Part shown: positions 42,096-51,315 of the stretch, piece after piece | Layout: every line of letters begins with the position of its first letter | How positions within the stretch are numbered: the stretch's first letter is position 1 | NCBI RefSeq assembly: GCF_900156825.1 | Contig: NZ_FTOV01000004.1 | Coordinates: forward strand, 186,001 to 250,000 | Source of the DNA: Chryseobacterium gambrini | Lineage (GTDB): Bacteria; Bacteroidota; Bacteroidia; Flavobacteriales; Weeksellaceae | Length of the DNA: 64,000 nt | Reading direction: 5' to 3' | Notes under the pieces: model-generated | Told to the model about the DNA's origin: nothing | What the model saw: the letters and a program-made list of their open reading frames with translations, nothing else | The model's database searches: none | Program-made: the position numbers and the translations under genes

Positions 42096-42124
42096 AATTC
42101 TTCTGACAAATGATAATACAGAAA

Positions 42125-42147
42125 ACGGGCGAAAGTCCGTTTTTTTA
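42125..42147 (+). terminator. Terminator closing the graspetide cluster
   Basis: ACGGGC-GAAA-GTCCGT (one G-U pair) followed by seven Ts. Confidence 0.85.
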
Positions 42148-42303
42148 TTTCAAAACAATTTCACGATTTAATTAAAATCCGGGATTGCTAAAACTTTTGT
42201 CGTTTTATCCATTTAAAAAACAGAAAATCTCCCTTAAAAATCGCAAATTTGCATAACGTAGAATATTATCATAATTTAGTAAGCAATCAAGTAAAAAAAA
42301 TTG

Positions 42304-43317
42304 ATGGTTTTTGTAACGGGAGCAACCGGAATTTTAGGCAGAGTAATCGTTTTGGAACTTCTGAAAAAGGGAAAAAACGTTCGTGCCGCAAAAAGACCGA
42401 CGAGCAATTTAAACGAAGTAAGGCATTCCTATACATTTTATACGGAAAATCCCGATGATTTCTTCAACAGAATTGAATGGGTTGATGTAGATTTTAATGA
42501 TATGTATTCTCTTCAGGAAGCTTTGAAAGAGATGGATGAAGTATATCACTGCGCTGCAAAAGTAAGCTTTCATCCTCATGACGAAAAAGAAATGTATCGT
42601 ACCAATATAAAAGGTACAGAAAATCTCCTGTACGCCTGCGAAGGCTCCGGTGTGAAGAAATTTCTTCACGTAAGCTCAATTGCTGTCCTTGATAATTTCA
42701 ACGAAAAAGGAGAACTGGACGAAGAATCCGATTTCAATCCTAAACTGGATCATTCTGCATACGCACTTTCCAAACACCTTTCCGAAATGGAAGTGTGGAG
42801 AGCTTCAGCAGAAGGTTTAAACGTTGTTATTGTAAATCCCGGAATCATCATCGGAAGCGGAAACTGGGGAAACAGCAGTGGAGATGTTTTTCCTACCTTC
42901 GAAAAAAACAGCTTTACATTTTCTGGCGGATCTAGTTATGTGGATGTAAGAGATGTTGCAGAGATTTCCATAGAATTAATGGAAAAAAACATTTTCGGGG
43001 AACGTTTTATTGTAATTGCAGAAAACAGAAAATACGCAGAATTAGGAAAACAGATCAGATCTAAATTAAATTTAAAAGAAGCTAAAATTCTTTCAGACTT
43101 TCAGCTCAATATCGGAGTTTTGGCAAATACATTATTTGGCTGGTTTATTCCAGCTTTAAGAATGGCAACGAGATCCAATGTTAAATCAATTTCAGAAATG
43201 AACACCGTTTCCAACGAAAAAATAAAAAGCAGATTGAATTATCAGTTTATTCCTCTTTCGGAAAGTATTGATTTTCATTTAAATAATTATATCAACGATA
43301 AAAAGATAAAGCAATGA
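42304..43317 (+). CDS. NAD(P)-dependent epimerase/dehydratase (extended SDR)
   Basis: The 337-residue protein has the Rossmann motif VTGATGILGRVIV (TGxxGxxG) at its N-terminus, a YALSK catalytic Tyr-Lys pair near residue 155 and VSSIAVLDNF with the Ser. This is the extended SDR family acting on nucleotide sugars or similar. The ATGA overlap with the acyl-CoA ligase gene suggests shared transcription and perhaps a lipid-related role (DFR/3-beta-HSD-like). Start chosen at ATG 42304; the preceding TTG is not needed. Confidence 0.88.
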   Translation: MVFVTGATGILGRVIVLELLKKGKNVRAAKRPTSNLNEVRHSYTFYTENPDDFFNRIEWVDVDFNDMYSLQEALKEMDEVYHCAAKVSFHPHDEKEMYRTNIKGTENLLYACEGSGVKKFLHVSSIAVLDNFNEKGELDEESDFNPKLDHSAYALSKHLSEMEVWRASAEGLNVVIVNPGIIIGSGNWGNSSGDVFPTFEKNSFTFSGGSSYVDVRDVAEISIELMEKNIFGERFIVIAENRKYAELGKQIRSKLNLKEAKILSDFQLNIGVLANTLFGWFIPALRMATRSNVKSISEMNTVSNEKIKSRLNYQFIPLSESIDFHLNNYINDKKIKQ

Positions 43318-45083
43318 ATCTTGCAGAGGCAATTATCTTAAAAAATACAGAAAAGCATCCCATAAAATCTGCCATCGGATTTAAAAAGAAAGATGCGGGC
43401 TGGAAAGAACTGAGCTGGAAAAAATTCGGCGAAATTGTGTATAAAACAGCCAATGCGCTTAAAAATGCAGGAATTCAGGAAAATGATAAAGTAGCCATTT
43501 ATTCGGATAACTCTTCCGAATGGATGATTTTTGATCTCGCAGTATTAGCAATCGGAGCCATCACGGTTCCAATCTATTCCACCAATAATGCAGAACAGGC
43601 AGAATACATCATCAACGATTCGGAAGCGAAAGCAATTTTAGTGGGAGATCAGTCGCAGTACGATGCGTGTCTTGAAATTTTGAAGAAAGAAAGTACCAGT
43701 CTGCAAACGATTATCATTTCTAAAAAAGCAGTCTGGATCAAGAAAGAATTCAGCAGTTTTTATCTGGAGGATTTTATCGCTAAAAGTTCTCCCAAATTAG
43801 AATTCTGCAAGAAAGAATATGAAGATATTGCCACGCTTATCTACACTTCCGGAACTACAGGAACACCGAAAGGAGTCATGCTTACGCACGGAAATTTCAT
43901 AAAAGCCTTTGATGCACATTTTGAATTTTTCAAGTTTAAAAACTTTGAAGAAGAGCTTTCTCTGGCATTTTTACCTTTAACCCACGTTTTCGAAAGAAGC
44001 TGGAGTTTATTATGTCTTTACGGAGGCGCAAGAGTGTATTTCCTCGAAGATCCGAAGAATATCGCCAATGCTTTGGAAGAGGTAAAACCGACCATGATGT
44101 GCGCAGTGCCGAGATTTTTCCAGAAAGTCTACGCCGGAGTGTTGGAAAAAGCAGACGAAGGTTCATCGCTGAAGAAAAAAATATTTAACTGGGCATTGGA
44201 AACCGGTTCGCAGACCGCAGAATTAAGAAGAAGAGAACAGCCGGTTCCGTTTGGATTAAAAATAAAAGAAAATATTGCCGAATCTTTGGTTTTTAGTAAA
44301 ATTAAAGAAAAAATGGGCGGAAGATTGTGGTTTCTGCCTTGTGGCGGAGCTTCATTATCTCCTGAAGTGACGAAGTTTTTTGAATCGGTTGGAATTCATG
44401 TGACGGTTGGCTACGGTTTAACGGAAACTACAGCTACTTTAACCGCTTTTCCTTTGACGCATTTTGAACACGGAAGCTGCGGAAAACCTCTTCCGGGCGT
44501 GGAAATCCGAATCGGGGAGAACGACGAAATTCAGGCAAAAGGAAACGGAATCATGAAGGGGTATTACAAAAAGCCTGAAGAAACGCAGAAAGTTTTCACC
44601 GAAGACGGCTGGTTTAAAACCGGAGATGCAGGAACCATCGACAGCAAAGGAAATCTTACCATTACAGACCGATTGAAAGATCTCATGAAGACTTCCAACG
44701 GAAAATACATCGCGCCGCAGCAGATTGAAAATATCTTAACCAACAACAATTTCATTCAGCAGATTGTCCTGATTGCGGAAGGAAAACAGTTTGTTTCCGC
44801 GTTGGTTGTTCCGAACTTTGAATTTTTAAAAGAATATCTCAAAAAAAGTAATATTCCTTTCACCAATTGGGAGGAAATTGTAAAAAACGAAAAGATACAC
44901 GATTTTTACAAAGACAAAATTAAAGAACTGCAAAGCCATTTATCCGATTACGAAAAAGTGAAAAAATTCACTTTGATGCCTTCGGAATTTGATATCAATA
45001 CAGGAGAAATTACTCCGACATTGAAGGTAAAAAGAAATGTAGTGCTTAAAAAATATGCAGATCTTATTGAGAAGATGTATTAA
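43314..45083 (+). CDS. Long-chain fatty acid-CoA ligase
   Basis: A 589-residue AMP-forming acyl-CoA synthetase of the long-chain (FadD15-like) branch. Motifs: P-loop TLIYTSGTTGTPKGVMLTH (near residue 177), AFLPLTHVFERS, the GYGLTETTA motif, and WFKTGDAGTIDSKGNLTITDRLKD near 440. C-terminal catalytic Lys is in GEITPTLKVKRN. It overlaps the epimerase stop by 4 bases. Substrate: probably C14-C18 fatty acids. Confidence 0.93.
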   Translation: MNLAEAIILKNTEKHPIKSAIGFKKKDAGWKELSWKKFGEIVYKTANALKNAGIQENDKVAIYSDNSSEWMIFDLAVLAIGAITVPIYSTNNAEQAEYIINDSEAKAILVGDQSQYDACLEILKKESTSLQTIIISKKAVWIKKEFSSFYLEDFIAKSSPKLEFCKKEYEDIATLIYTSGTTGTPKGVMLTHGNFIKAFDAHFEFFKFKNFEEELSLAFLPLTHVFERSWSLLCLYGGARVYFLEDPKNIANALEEVKPTMMCAVPRFFQKVYAGVLEKADEGSSLKKKIFNWALETGSQTAELRRREQPVPFGLKIKENIAESLVFSKIKEKMGGRLWFLPCGGASLSPEVTKFFESVGIHVTVGYGLTETTATLTAFPLTHFEHGSCGKPLPGVEIRIGENDEIQAKGNGIMKGYYKKPEETQKVFTEDGWFKTGDAGTIDSKGNLTITDRLKDLMKTSNGKYIAPQQIENILTNNNFIQQIVLIAEGKQFVSALVVPNFEFLKEYLKKSNIPFTNWEEIVKNEKIHDFYKDKIKELQSHLSDYEKVKKFTLMPSEFDINTGEITPTLKVKRNVVLKKYADLIEKMY

Positions 45084-45160
45084 ATTTTTAAGGCTGAGTT
45101 GAAGATTGAGCTGTAACAACTATACATTAAGCCAGATCTCACCTTGCAAAAATTGAAATT

Positions 45161-46216
45161 ATGACAACACAGGAATTTTTAGGAAAAAAAGATTTTACAA
45201 TAAACAATCAGACGGTTTCAGAAAGCTGTCCTTCCAATATTGCCTTAATTAAATATTGGGGAAAATACGACAATCAGATTCCCGCCAATCCAAGCATCAG
45301 TTTTACTTTAAACCATTGTAAAACCAATACTTCGATGGAGTTTTCTGCCAATGAACCTTTTTCTGTGCAGACTTTTCTTGCCGGAAATGAAGAAGTGAAA
45401 TTTGCCGAAAAAATTGAAAAATATTTCAGAAATATCGAACAGTATCTTCCATGGATTTTACAGGGTAAATACGTCATCAGAACCGAAAATACTTTTCCTC
45501 ACAGCTCAGGAATTGCAAGTTCTGCTTCCGGTTTCGGAGCGATAGCTAAATGTTTAATGAATCTGGATGAAACATTTTCAGGAAAAACTTCGGATGAAGA
45601 ATCTTTGAGAAAAGCCTCTTTTTTAGCAAGATTAGGAAGCGGAAGCGCCTGCCGAAGTCTTTACAACGGATTGGTTGTGTGGGGCGAATCTCAGGTAAAA
45701 GGAAGTTCTGATCTTTTTGCAGTACAATACCCAAACGATGAAATTCATGAAATTTTTAAAGATTTTAACGACTGGGTTTTACTCATTCATGAGGGTCAGA
45801 AAAGCGTTTCTTCCACTGTCGGTCATGGTTTGATGAATACCAATCCTTACGCAGACAGAAGATTTCAGGAAGCAAGGGAAAATTTCGGTCCCATGAAAGA
45901 AATTTTAGCCAATGGAGATTTGCAGAGTTTCATCAAACTAGTAGAACACGAAGCATTAACCCTTCATGCCATGATGATGATGAGCGATCCTGCATTTATT
46001 TTAATGAAAACAGAGACTTTGGAAGTAATCAATAAAATCTGGGATTTCAGAAGAGAAACCAATTTGCCGTTGTTTTTTACGTTAGACGCAGGAGCCAACG
46101 TTCACCTTCTGTTCCCGAACGAAGGTTCAGAAGAAAAAATAAAATCTTTCATCGAAACCGAACTGTTGCAGCATACGCAGAACAATGGAGTGGTGAAAGA
46201 TGTGATGAAGTTTTAA
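45161..46216 (+). CDS. mvaD: Diphosphomevalonate decarboxylase
   Basis: A 351-residue GHMP-family enzyme converting mevalonate 5-diphosphate to isopentenyl diphosphate. SCPSNIALIKYWGKYDNQIPANPSISFTL and the ATP loop FPHSSGIASSASGFGAIAKCL are diagnostic; the catalytic Asp is in FTLDAGANVHLLFP. It shows that isoprenoids (for example the menaquinone tail) use the mevalonate route. Slightly longer than yeast-type consensus at the ends. Confidence 0.92.
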   Translation: MTTQEFLGKKDFTINNQTVSESCPSNIALIKYWGKYDNQIPANPSISFTLNHCKTNTSMEFSANEPFSVQTFLAGNEEVKFAEKIEKYFRNIEQYLPWILQGKYVIRTENTFPHSSGIASSASGFGAIAKCLMNLDETFSGKTSDEESLRKASFLARLGSGSACRSLYNGLVVWGESQVKGSSDLFAVQYPNDEIHEIFKDFNDWVLLIHEGQKSVSSTVGHGLMNTNPYADRRFQEARENFGPMKEILANGDLQSFIKLVEHEALTLHAMMMMSDPAFILMKTETLEVINKIWDFRRETNLPLFFTLDAGANVHLLFPNEGSEEKIKSFIETELLQHTQNNGVVKDVMKF

Positions 46217-46231
46217 TTTGTGAAAAAATAT

Positions 46232-46270
46232 AAGGGTTAAAGACATACTTAAAATCTTTAACCCTATTTT
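46232..46270. terminator. Bidirectional terminator mvaD / tyrA
   Basis: AGGGTTAAAGA and TCTTTAACCCT form a perfect 11-base stem with A/T runs on both sides, between convergent genes. Confidence 0.85.
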
Positions 46271-46273
46271 TAT

Positions 46274-47119
46274 CTATTTATCTAAGATTCCCCTGATTTT
46301 ATTCGCATTGGAAATCAGTTCTCCAAGATATTCGAAATTTTCTTTTTCCAAGGCTGCTTTAAACTTTCTTAACTGGGCAATATGTTCATTCAGAACATCC
46401 AGAACATTTTCTTTATTTTGTCTGAAAATCGGAACCCACATTTCAGGATGAGACTTTGCCAGACGAACAGTGCTGGAAAAACCGGAACTAGCCAATTGAA
46501 AAATAGTTTCTTCTTCTTTCTCCTTTTCTAAAACCGTATTTGCCAAAGCGTAAGAGGTGATGTGGGAAATATGCGAAATATAAGCGGTGTGAACATCATG
46601 ATCTTCCGCATTCATGTAAATCAGATGCATATCAAGACTTTCTACAATTTTTTCAACCAGTTGTAAAGCATCTTCTGCAGATTCTTCCCTATCACAGATA
46701 ACCCCTGCTTTTCCGGAGAAACTTTCTGAAACTGCCGATTTCGGGCCGTTGTTTTCCGTTCCCCACATCGGATGGAAAGCCACAAATCTGGCTCTTTTCG
46801 GATGGTTTTTTACCGCATTTACAATTCCTGCTTTGGTAGATCCTGCATCCATTACCGTCTGATGTTCTGAAATCAGGTCTAAAACATTCGGCAATAATTT
46901 TCTCGCGGCATCCACAGGAATGGAAAGAATGACCAGATCAGAGTTTTTAATTCCGTATTCCAGATCTACTTTTGCATCGATTATTTTGAGTTCTAATGCT
47001 TCATTAAGATGGTCATTGCTGTTATCAATACCGTAGATGAAATCGGCAATTCCCTTTTGTTTTAATTTTAAAGCCATTGAGCCACCGATTAATCCTACAC
47101 CAATAATACTTATTTTCAT
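46274..47119 (-). CDS. tyrA: Prephenate dehydrogenase
   Basis: A 281-residue stand-alone TyrA that makes 4-hydroxyphenylpyruvate, the tyrosine precursor. NAD site GVGLIGGSMA (residues 6-15), VDAARKLLPNV loop, DAGSTKAGIVNAV, FVAFHPMWGTENNGPKSA and SHISHITSYALANTV with its substrate-binding histidine. No ACT domain, so feedback inhibition must differ. The leader region shows transcriptional attenuation by tyrosine (47133-47253). Confidence 0.92.
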   Translation of the reverse strand: MKISIIGVGLIGGSMALKLKQKGIADFIYGIDNSNDHLNEALELKIIDAKVDLEYGIKNSDLVILSIPVDAARKLLPNVLDLISEHQTVMDAGSTKAGIVNAVKNHPKRARFVAFHPMWGTENNGPKSAVSESFSGKAGVICDREESAEDALQLVEKIVESLDMHLIYMNAEDHDVHTAYISHISHITSYALANTVLEKEKEEETIFQLASSGFSSTVRLAKSHPEMWVPIFRQNKENVLDVLNEHIAQLRKFKAALEKENFEYLGELISNANKIRGILDK

Positions 47120-47132
47120 CGTTTAAATTTTA

Positions 47133-47163
47133 AAATAAAAAACCCCGCCCAAGGACGAGGTTT
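47133..47163 (-). terminator. Attenuator terminator before tyrA
   Basis: On the minus strand AACCTCGTCC / GGGCGGGGTT pairs fully (with G-U pairs) around a short loop, followed by TTTTATTTT. It lies between the leader peptide and the tyrA ATG, in the place of an intrinsic attenuator. Confidence 0.75.
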
Positions 47164-47184
47164 TGTTTTATATATATGAAATCC

Positions 47185-47241
47185 TTATCCCAGATCTGAG
47201 TTAAAAATTCCGTAATAATATGTTCCGTTGTTTGTAATCAC
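47185..47241 (-). CDS. TyrA leader peptide (three consecutive Tyr codons)
   Basis: GTG at 47241 starts MITNNGTYYYGIFNSDLG, 18 residues, stop TAA at 47185-47187. Codons 8-10 are TAT TAT TAC and codon 13 is TTT. The -7 box TACCTTTG ends 5 bases before the GTG. The sequence GGATAAGG (47183-47190), which contains the stop codon, can pair (7 of 8) with CCTCGTCC (47153-47160), the 5' arm of the terminator. Low Tyr-tRNA would stall the ribosome on the Tyr codons, free GGATAAGG and allow antitermination; normal translation to the stop covers it and the terminator forms. Known attenuator logic fits; not proven. Confidence 0.7.
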   Translation of the reverse strand: MITNNGTYYYGIFNSDLG

Positions 47242-47245
47242 GAGA

Positions 47246-47253
47246 CAAAGGTA
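47246..47253 (-). promoter_or_regulatory. -7 box TACCTTTG for the tyrA leader
   Basis: Perfect TAnnTTTG on the minus strand, 5 bases before the GTG of the leader peptide. No clear -33 seen. Confidence 0.6.
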
Positions 47254-47282
47254 AATAATTTTTTTTAATCAGGATTAAAAAG

Positions 47283-47410
47283 TGAATTATGAATTTCGTT
47301 TCGCGAGTCAAGTTTTTTACAGGTCAATTAACTTCGTTGCCAATTCGCTTTGCTGTCAATTTATTTCATTGTGAATTTAAGAATTTACAATCGCTTACGT
47401 ACCAAAATTC
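47283..47410. repeat. Degenerate tandem palindromic repeat
   Basis: Units such as CAATTaaCTTCGTTG, CAATTCGCTTTGCT, CAATTtaTTTCATTG are arrayed, and the block opens with GTGAATT and closes with AATTCAC. Likely a flavobacterial intergenic repeat; it separates the tyrA leader promoter from the end of the antiporter gene. Confidence 0.5.
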
Positions 47411-47422
47411 ACTATTTACAAA

Positions 47423-49699
47423 TTAAGGATTACTGATAATCAACGTTGACGGAATATCCGATAACCATATGCTTTTCGTATCGATGAGGTTTTTCCAGCT
47501 TTTGCTGCTGATGAGCATTAAATCCTGCGAATTCAGAAATTCTTTCTCAATTTTTTTCTCATTGTATAAAGTGATGTGATTGGGCGCAACCTGTTCGATG
47601 CTTCGGATGAGTTCTTTCACTTCAATATTATTCCGGATCTGTCCTGCAACATCTAAGATAATAATCTGGGAATTGTTATTATTGATGAGTCTTTTGGCAT
47701 ATTCAAGCAGATAAAAATCACTTAAATTAAAAATCGGGACAAAAACTTTGTCTGCGGAAGTAAATTCTTTTTCCACCAGAATACCAACAGGAATCTGGGT
47801 TTTATCCAGAATCTGTAATGTAAAATCGTCAAAAGGCGAGTTGTTGAAAATATTTCCTTTTCCTTTTACCGTGTTTAAAAGTTTTTCCGGATTAATAATC
47901 TTTGTCGTGAAACCAAGCAGTCTTCCCAGTAAACTTCCTTCATACATGGATTTTCCGAGCATGATGAGAAGAAGATCATAATTTCCTTTGTTGGTAATAT
48001 GCGTAAGATCGTTTTCAATATCATTGGAAGCTTTAAAAAGCGTTGTGACTTCAAGATTCAGATCGTTGGAAGTTTCTATTACATTTTTAAACTGCTCATT
48101 TTCGTATTCATTAATGTCGTAAGCGTGCATTTCGTTCACGGGAGCAATATTCATGGCGGCTATGCTTTTATTGCCGTTCATTTTATGGGTGAAATCATGA
48201 GCCAATTTCAGCAGTGTACTTCCGGATTCCGGATGATCAAAAGACAATAATACTCTGTATTTTGCATCATTTTCCGGAGATTCATCTTCATCTTTTTTAG
48301 ATTTAAATAGAAAATTGATGAAATCCAGAGCAGGTCCCGTCATGAAAGTTGTAAAGAGTGCCATAATTACCATCATCGCAAATATCTGAGGACTTAAAAC
48401 GCCCAGATCATAACCGATATTCAGGACAATAAGTTCCATTAAACCTCTGGTGTTCATCAAGGCTCCGATCGTTAAACTTTCTTTCCAGTTGATGCCTAAA
48501 AATCTTGCGGTTAAGGCACTTCCTGCAAATTTTCCGATCACTGCGGTTAAAATAATGAATCCTGCCGTAATCCAGAGATGACCGTCATTCAATAGCCCGA
48601 TTTGGGTACGAAGTCCTGTAAATACAAAGAAAAGGGGCAGAAGAAGCACTAAAGCGACATCTTCTACTTTATCAATAAACAAAGTTCTGAATTTTGCATT
48701 TTCAGGCATAATCGCTCCTGCCATAAAAGCTCCGAAAAGCGCATGAATCCCAATAACTTCCGTAGCATAAGCCGAAAGAATTAAGGTTAAAAAGAAAATC
48801 GCAACCATGGGTTTGTTGATGGTGCTTTTTCCTGCCTGTAAGTCTCCGATTCTTTTTAGGAACGGTCTTACAATTTTAATCATGAAAAATACATAGGCAA
48901 TTGCCATCAAAATTACATAGAGTGAACTTTCGAACGATCCTGCTTTTACGATAGCAATTACGGCTGCTAAAATACACCATGCCGTAATATCATCGGCTGC
49001 AGCACAGGTAATAACCACAGTTCCCAGTTTGGTTTTCTGAAGATTTCTTTCCTGAACGATTCTTGCCAAAACAGGAAAAGCGGTAATACTCATGGCAATA
49101 GCGATGAAAAGCGCGAATGAGGTAAACTGAATTCCTTCCGGTGCAAATTCTTTATAAATGAAATAAGACAGACCAATTCCCAAGGCAAAAGGGATAATAA
49201 TGCTTGCATGACTAATCACGACTGCATCGTGTGCTTTTTTTCTTAAAACGCTTAAATCCAGTTCCATTCCTACAATGTACATGAAGAGGATAAGCCCTAT
49301 CTGGCTTAAAAACTGCAGATTTCCTAAAGATTCTTTCGGGAAAAGAAACGCCGAAAATTCGGGGAAGTACATTCCTACGAGGGAAGGTCCCAGAACAATT
49401 CCCGCGATCATTTCACCGATCACGGAAGGCTGCTTGATCTTCATACAAATCCATCCGAAAAGTCTTGCAACAAGAATAATGGTAACGATTTGTGCCAGTA
49501 ATAGAGCTAAAGGATGGTGAAGATTGGTTTTGAATGATTCTAAAAAGTTGTCCCAACTGGAACTGTTGTTTGTTTTTGTAATGATCTTTTCTCCGATTTC
49601 CAAAGTCTGCCCTTCAATGATGAAAAAGTACATCAGTGATGAAAAAACAATAATGGTGGAAATATAAAAGATGATATTTCTGTATTTTCCCCAATTCAT
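47423..49699 (-). CDS. CPA2-family cation:proton antiporter
   Basis: The 758-residue protein has a first helix at about 8-27, then some twelve membrane segments of the Na+/H+ exchanger (KefB/CPA2) fold, including GLSYFIYKEF, VVITCAAADDITAWCILAAV with the DD/ADD ion-binding acid, and AFMAGAIMPE. From about residue 480 a cytoplasmic domain shows two universal-stress-protein-like units (YRVLLSFDHPESGSTLLKLAHDF; KVFVPIFNLSDFYLLEYAKRL). This is the usual Bacteroidetes arrangement. The stop lies next to the repeat block upstream of tyrA. Confidence 0.88.
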   Translation of the reverse strand: MNWGKYRNIIFYISTIIVFSSLMYFFIIEGQTLEIGEKIITKTNNSSSWDNFLESFKTNLHHPLALLLAQIVTIILVARLFGWICMKIKQPSVIGEMIAGIVLGPSLVGMYFPEFSAFLFPKESLGNLQFLSQIGLILFMYIVGMELDLSVLRKKAHDAVVISHASIIIPFALGIGLSYFIYKEFAPEGIQFTSFALFIAIAMSITAFPVLARIVQERNLQKTKLGTVVITCAAADDITAWCILAAVIAIVKAGSFESSLYVILMAIAYVFFMIKIVRPFLKRIGDLQAGKSTINKPMVAIFFLTLILSAYATEVIGIHALFGAFMAGAIMPENAKFRTLFIDKVEDVALVLLLPLFFVFTGLRTQIGLLNDGHLWITAGFIILTAVIGKFAGSALTARFLGINWKESLTIGALMNTRGLMELIVLNIGYDLGVLSPQIFAMMVIMALFTTFMTGPALDFINFLFKSKKDEDESPENDAKYRVLLSFDHPESGSTLLKLAHDFTHKMNGNKSIAAMNIAPVNEMHAYDINEYENEQFKNVIETSNDLNLEVTTLFKASNDIENDLTHITNKGNYDLLLIMLGKSMYEGSLLGRLLGFTTKIINPEKLLNTVKGKGNIFNNSPFDDFTLQILDKTQIPVGILVEKEFTSADKVFVPIFNLSDFYLLEYAKRLINNNNSQIIILDVAGQIRNNIEVKELIRSIEQVAPNHITLYNEKKIEKEFLNSQDLMLISSKSWKNLIDTKSIWLSDIPSTLIISNP

Positions 49700-49793
49700 G
49701 ATTCCAAATTTTAGACAAAATTGCTAAGAAAATCGGAAAAAAAAGATGATTTTTAATCAAATGTAATGAAAAGAAAGAATTTTGCAGTGAAAT

Positions 49794-50504
49794 CTAATGT
49801 CCCAATAAATCGGAAAGAGATTTCCTGTAGGTTTCCCCGATCTGAAGCTTTAAAAAGCGGTCATTTCCGAGAGAAACAGTAGTAATAATTTCGTTGGTGG
49901 AAAATATTTTAACAGCAGATAAAGCAACAACTTCTTTTTTATTGACCTGCGCAAAATCTTTTGCGGGAAGCATTTCCAGAAGGTTTTTGAAATTCAGGTT
50001 TTTTAAAACAATATTGGTTCCGTCCTTAAGAAGAATTTCTTTGTCCCGACTGTCGATTTCCGAAGTTTTGATGTAGGCGATCTGGTCCGTAAAAATTACG
50101 GTTTTGCCGATGTTGGTATTCCACTCGATAAAATCTTTTTTATTGGTCTTTTGGAGTAGTTCCGCTGCTTTTTCGAAAGCCTGGGTTAACCTTTCTTTTT
50201 TGATGGGTTTTCTTACATAATCCACAACATTCAGGTCGAAAGCTTCGGCTGCATATTCTTTGTAAGCGGTGGTAAAAATGATTTTTTTTGAGCCTGAAAT
50301 GGCTTCTGCAACCTGCAATCCGTTTATTCCGGGCATTTCGATGTCTAAAATACAGACGTTGCAGTCGATGTTTTCAATTTCGTTCAGAAAAATTTTAGGA
50401 TCATTAAATGCTTTTACAACTTCTACATTTTCAATCTGTTCGCATAGAAGTTTTAAATAGCTGATTGCCAGTAATTCATCATCAAGAATAACGCATTTTA
50501 TCAT
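49794..50504 (-). CDS. LytTR response regulator
   Basis: A 236-residue protein with a receiver domain (acidic pair DDE, phospho-acceptor Asp in CILDIEMPGINGL near residue 54, KxxKK-type Lys in VRKPIKKERL) and a C-terminal LytTR DNA-binding domain (about 130-235). The stop of the histidine kinase overlaps it by 23 bases, so kinase and regulator are one operon. Confidence 0.93.
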   Translation of the reverse strand: MIKCVILDDELLAISYLKLLCEQIENVEVVKAFNDPKIFLNEIENIDCNVCILDIEMPGINGLQVAEAISGSKKIIFTTAYKEYAAEAFDLNVVDYVRKPIKKERLTQAFEKAAELLQKTNKKDFIEWNTNIGKTVIFTDQIAYIKTSEIDSRDKEILLKDGTNIVLKNLNFKNLLEMLPAKDFAQVNKKEVVALSAVKIFSTNEIITTVSLGNDRFLKLQIGETYRKSLSDLLGH

Positions 50505-51252
50505 AAAAATCTCCTAAATTGATTGTTAATTCTGCCGTGAAGATACCGTTTTTTGAACTTTTCTGAAGCGTGTAAAAATTATTGTAGATCATTTTCAGCC
50601 TTTGATCCAGAGACTGGCTTCCGAAGCCGCTTTTTTCCTTTTCGAGAACATTTTTCAGAGAAGCTTTATTGCTTACTTTCATCGTGAAAATTCTTTTTTC
50701 AAGTTCAAGCTGAATGGAAATAAAAGAGTCTGAAGCAAGGAAATCAGTGTGTTTAAAGGCATTTTCAATCAAATCTACCGAAAGAAGAGGGGCAAAAACT
50801 TTCTCTTCGTAAATTTCATCCGATTTATTGATTTTCGATTTAATTCTGAAATCAAAAAGCGGATTTACTTTAATTTTGTTGATCTCAATTAAACTTAAAG
50901 CAAAATTTAATTCTTCTTTCGGACTTACGAATTTGTTATTGCTTTCGTATAGAATATAGTCTAAAACATTCGCAAGTTTATCGAGCGACATATACGTCTG
51001 ATAAGCATGAGACTGCACCGAATTCAGGATATTTTTAAATAAATGCGGATTCAGCTTTGTTCCGATGTGTTCAAGCTGTACTTCATTCAGTCTTTCCTGA
51101 ATCATTTTATTGGCAGTCGAAAGCTTGGCATTTTTTACTTTAAATTTCTGATTTTGGCTGAATAAATAAATGCTTACCGTTAAAAAAAAGAAAACCGCAA
51201 ATACTCCGATGAATATCCAATAATCATGAATCATGTAGTAATTGCCTTCCAT
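50482..51252 (-). CDS. LytS-like sensor histidine kinase
   Basis: The 256-residue kinase has one N-terminal helix (about 10-30), a coiled coil, His_kinase box HIGTKLNPHLFKNILNSVQSHAYQ (His near residue 84) and a short ATPase domain with N-box LIENAFKH and G-box SGFGSQSLDQRLKM. No periplasmic sensor domain: the input must be membrane or cytoplasmic. It partners the LytTR protein. Confidence 0.92.
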   Translation of the reverse strand: MEGNYYMIHDYWIFIGVFAVFFFLTVSIYLFSQNQKFKVKNAKLSTANKMIQERLNEVQLEHIGTKLNPHLFKNILNSVQSHAYQTYMSLDKLANVLDYILYESNNKFVSPKEELNFALSLIEINKIKVNPLFDFRIKSKINKSDEIYEEKVFAPLLSVDLIENAFKHTDFLASDSFISIQLELEKRIFTMKVSNKASLKNVLEKEKSGFGSQSLDQRLKMIYNNFYTLQKSSKNGIFTAELTINLGDFYDKMRYS

Positions 51253-51315
51253 GGATTGAAAATTTATTTACTTCTTTTATTTTCTATTTTAAACCAAACA
51301 CTCGGTATTTGCGAC

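Noticed and set aside
42230..42260. Promoter GCAAATTTG before the epimerase gene
   Set aside because: CAAATTTG lacks the required T of TAnnTTTG; too weak to call.
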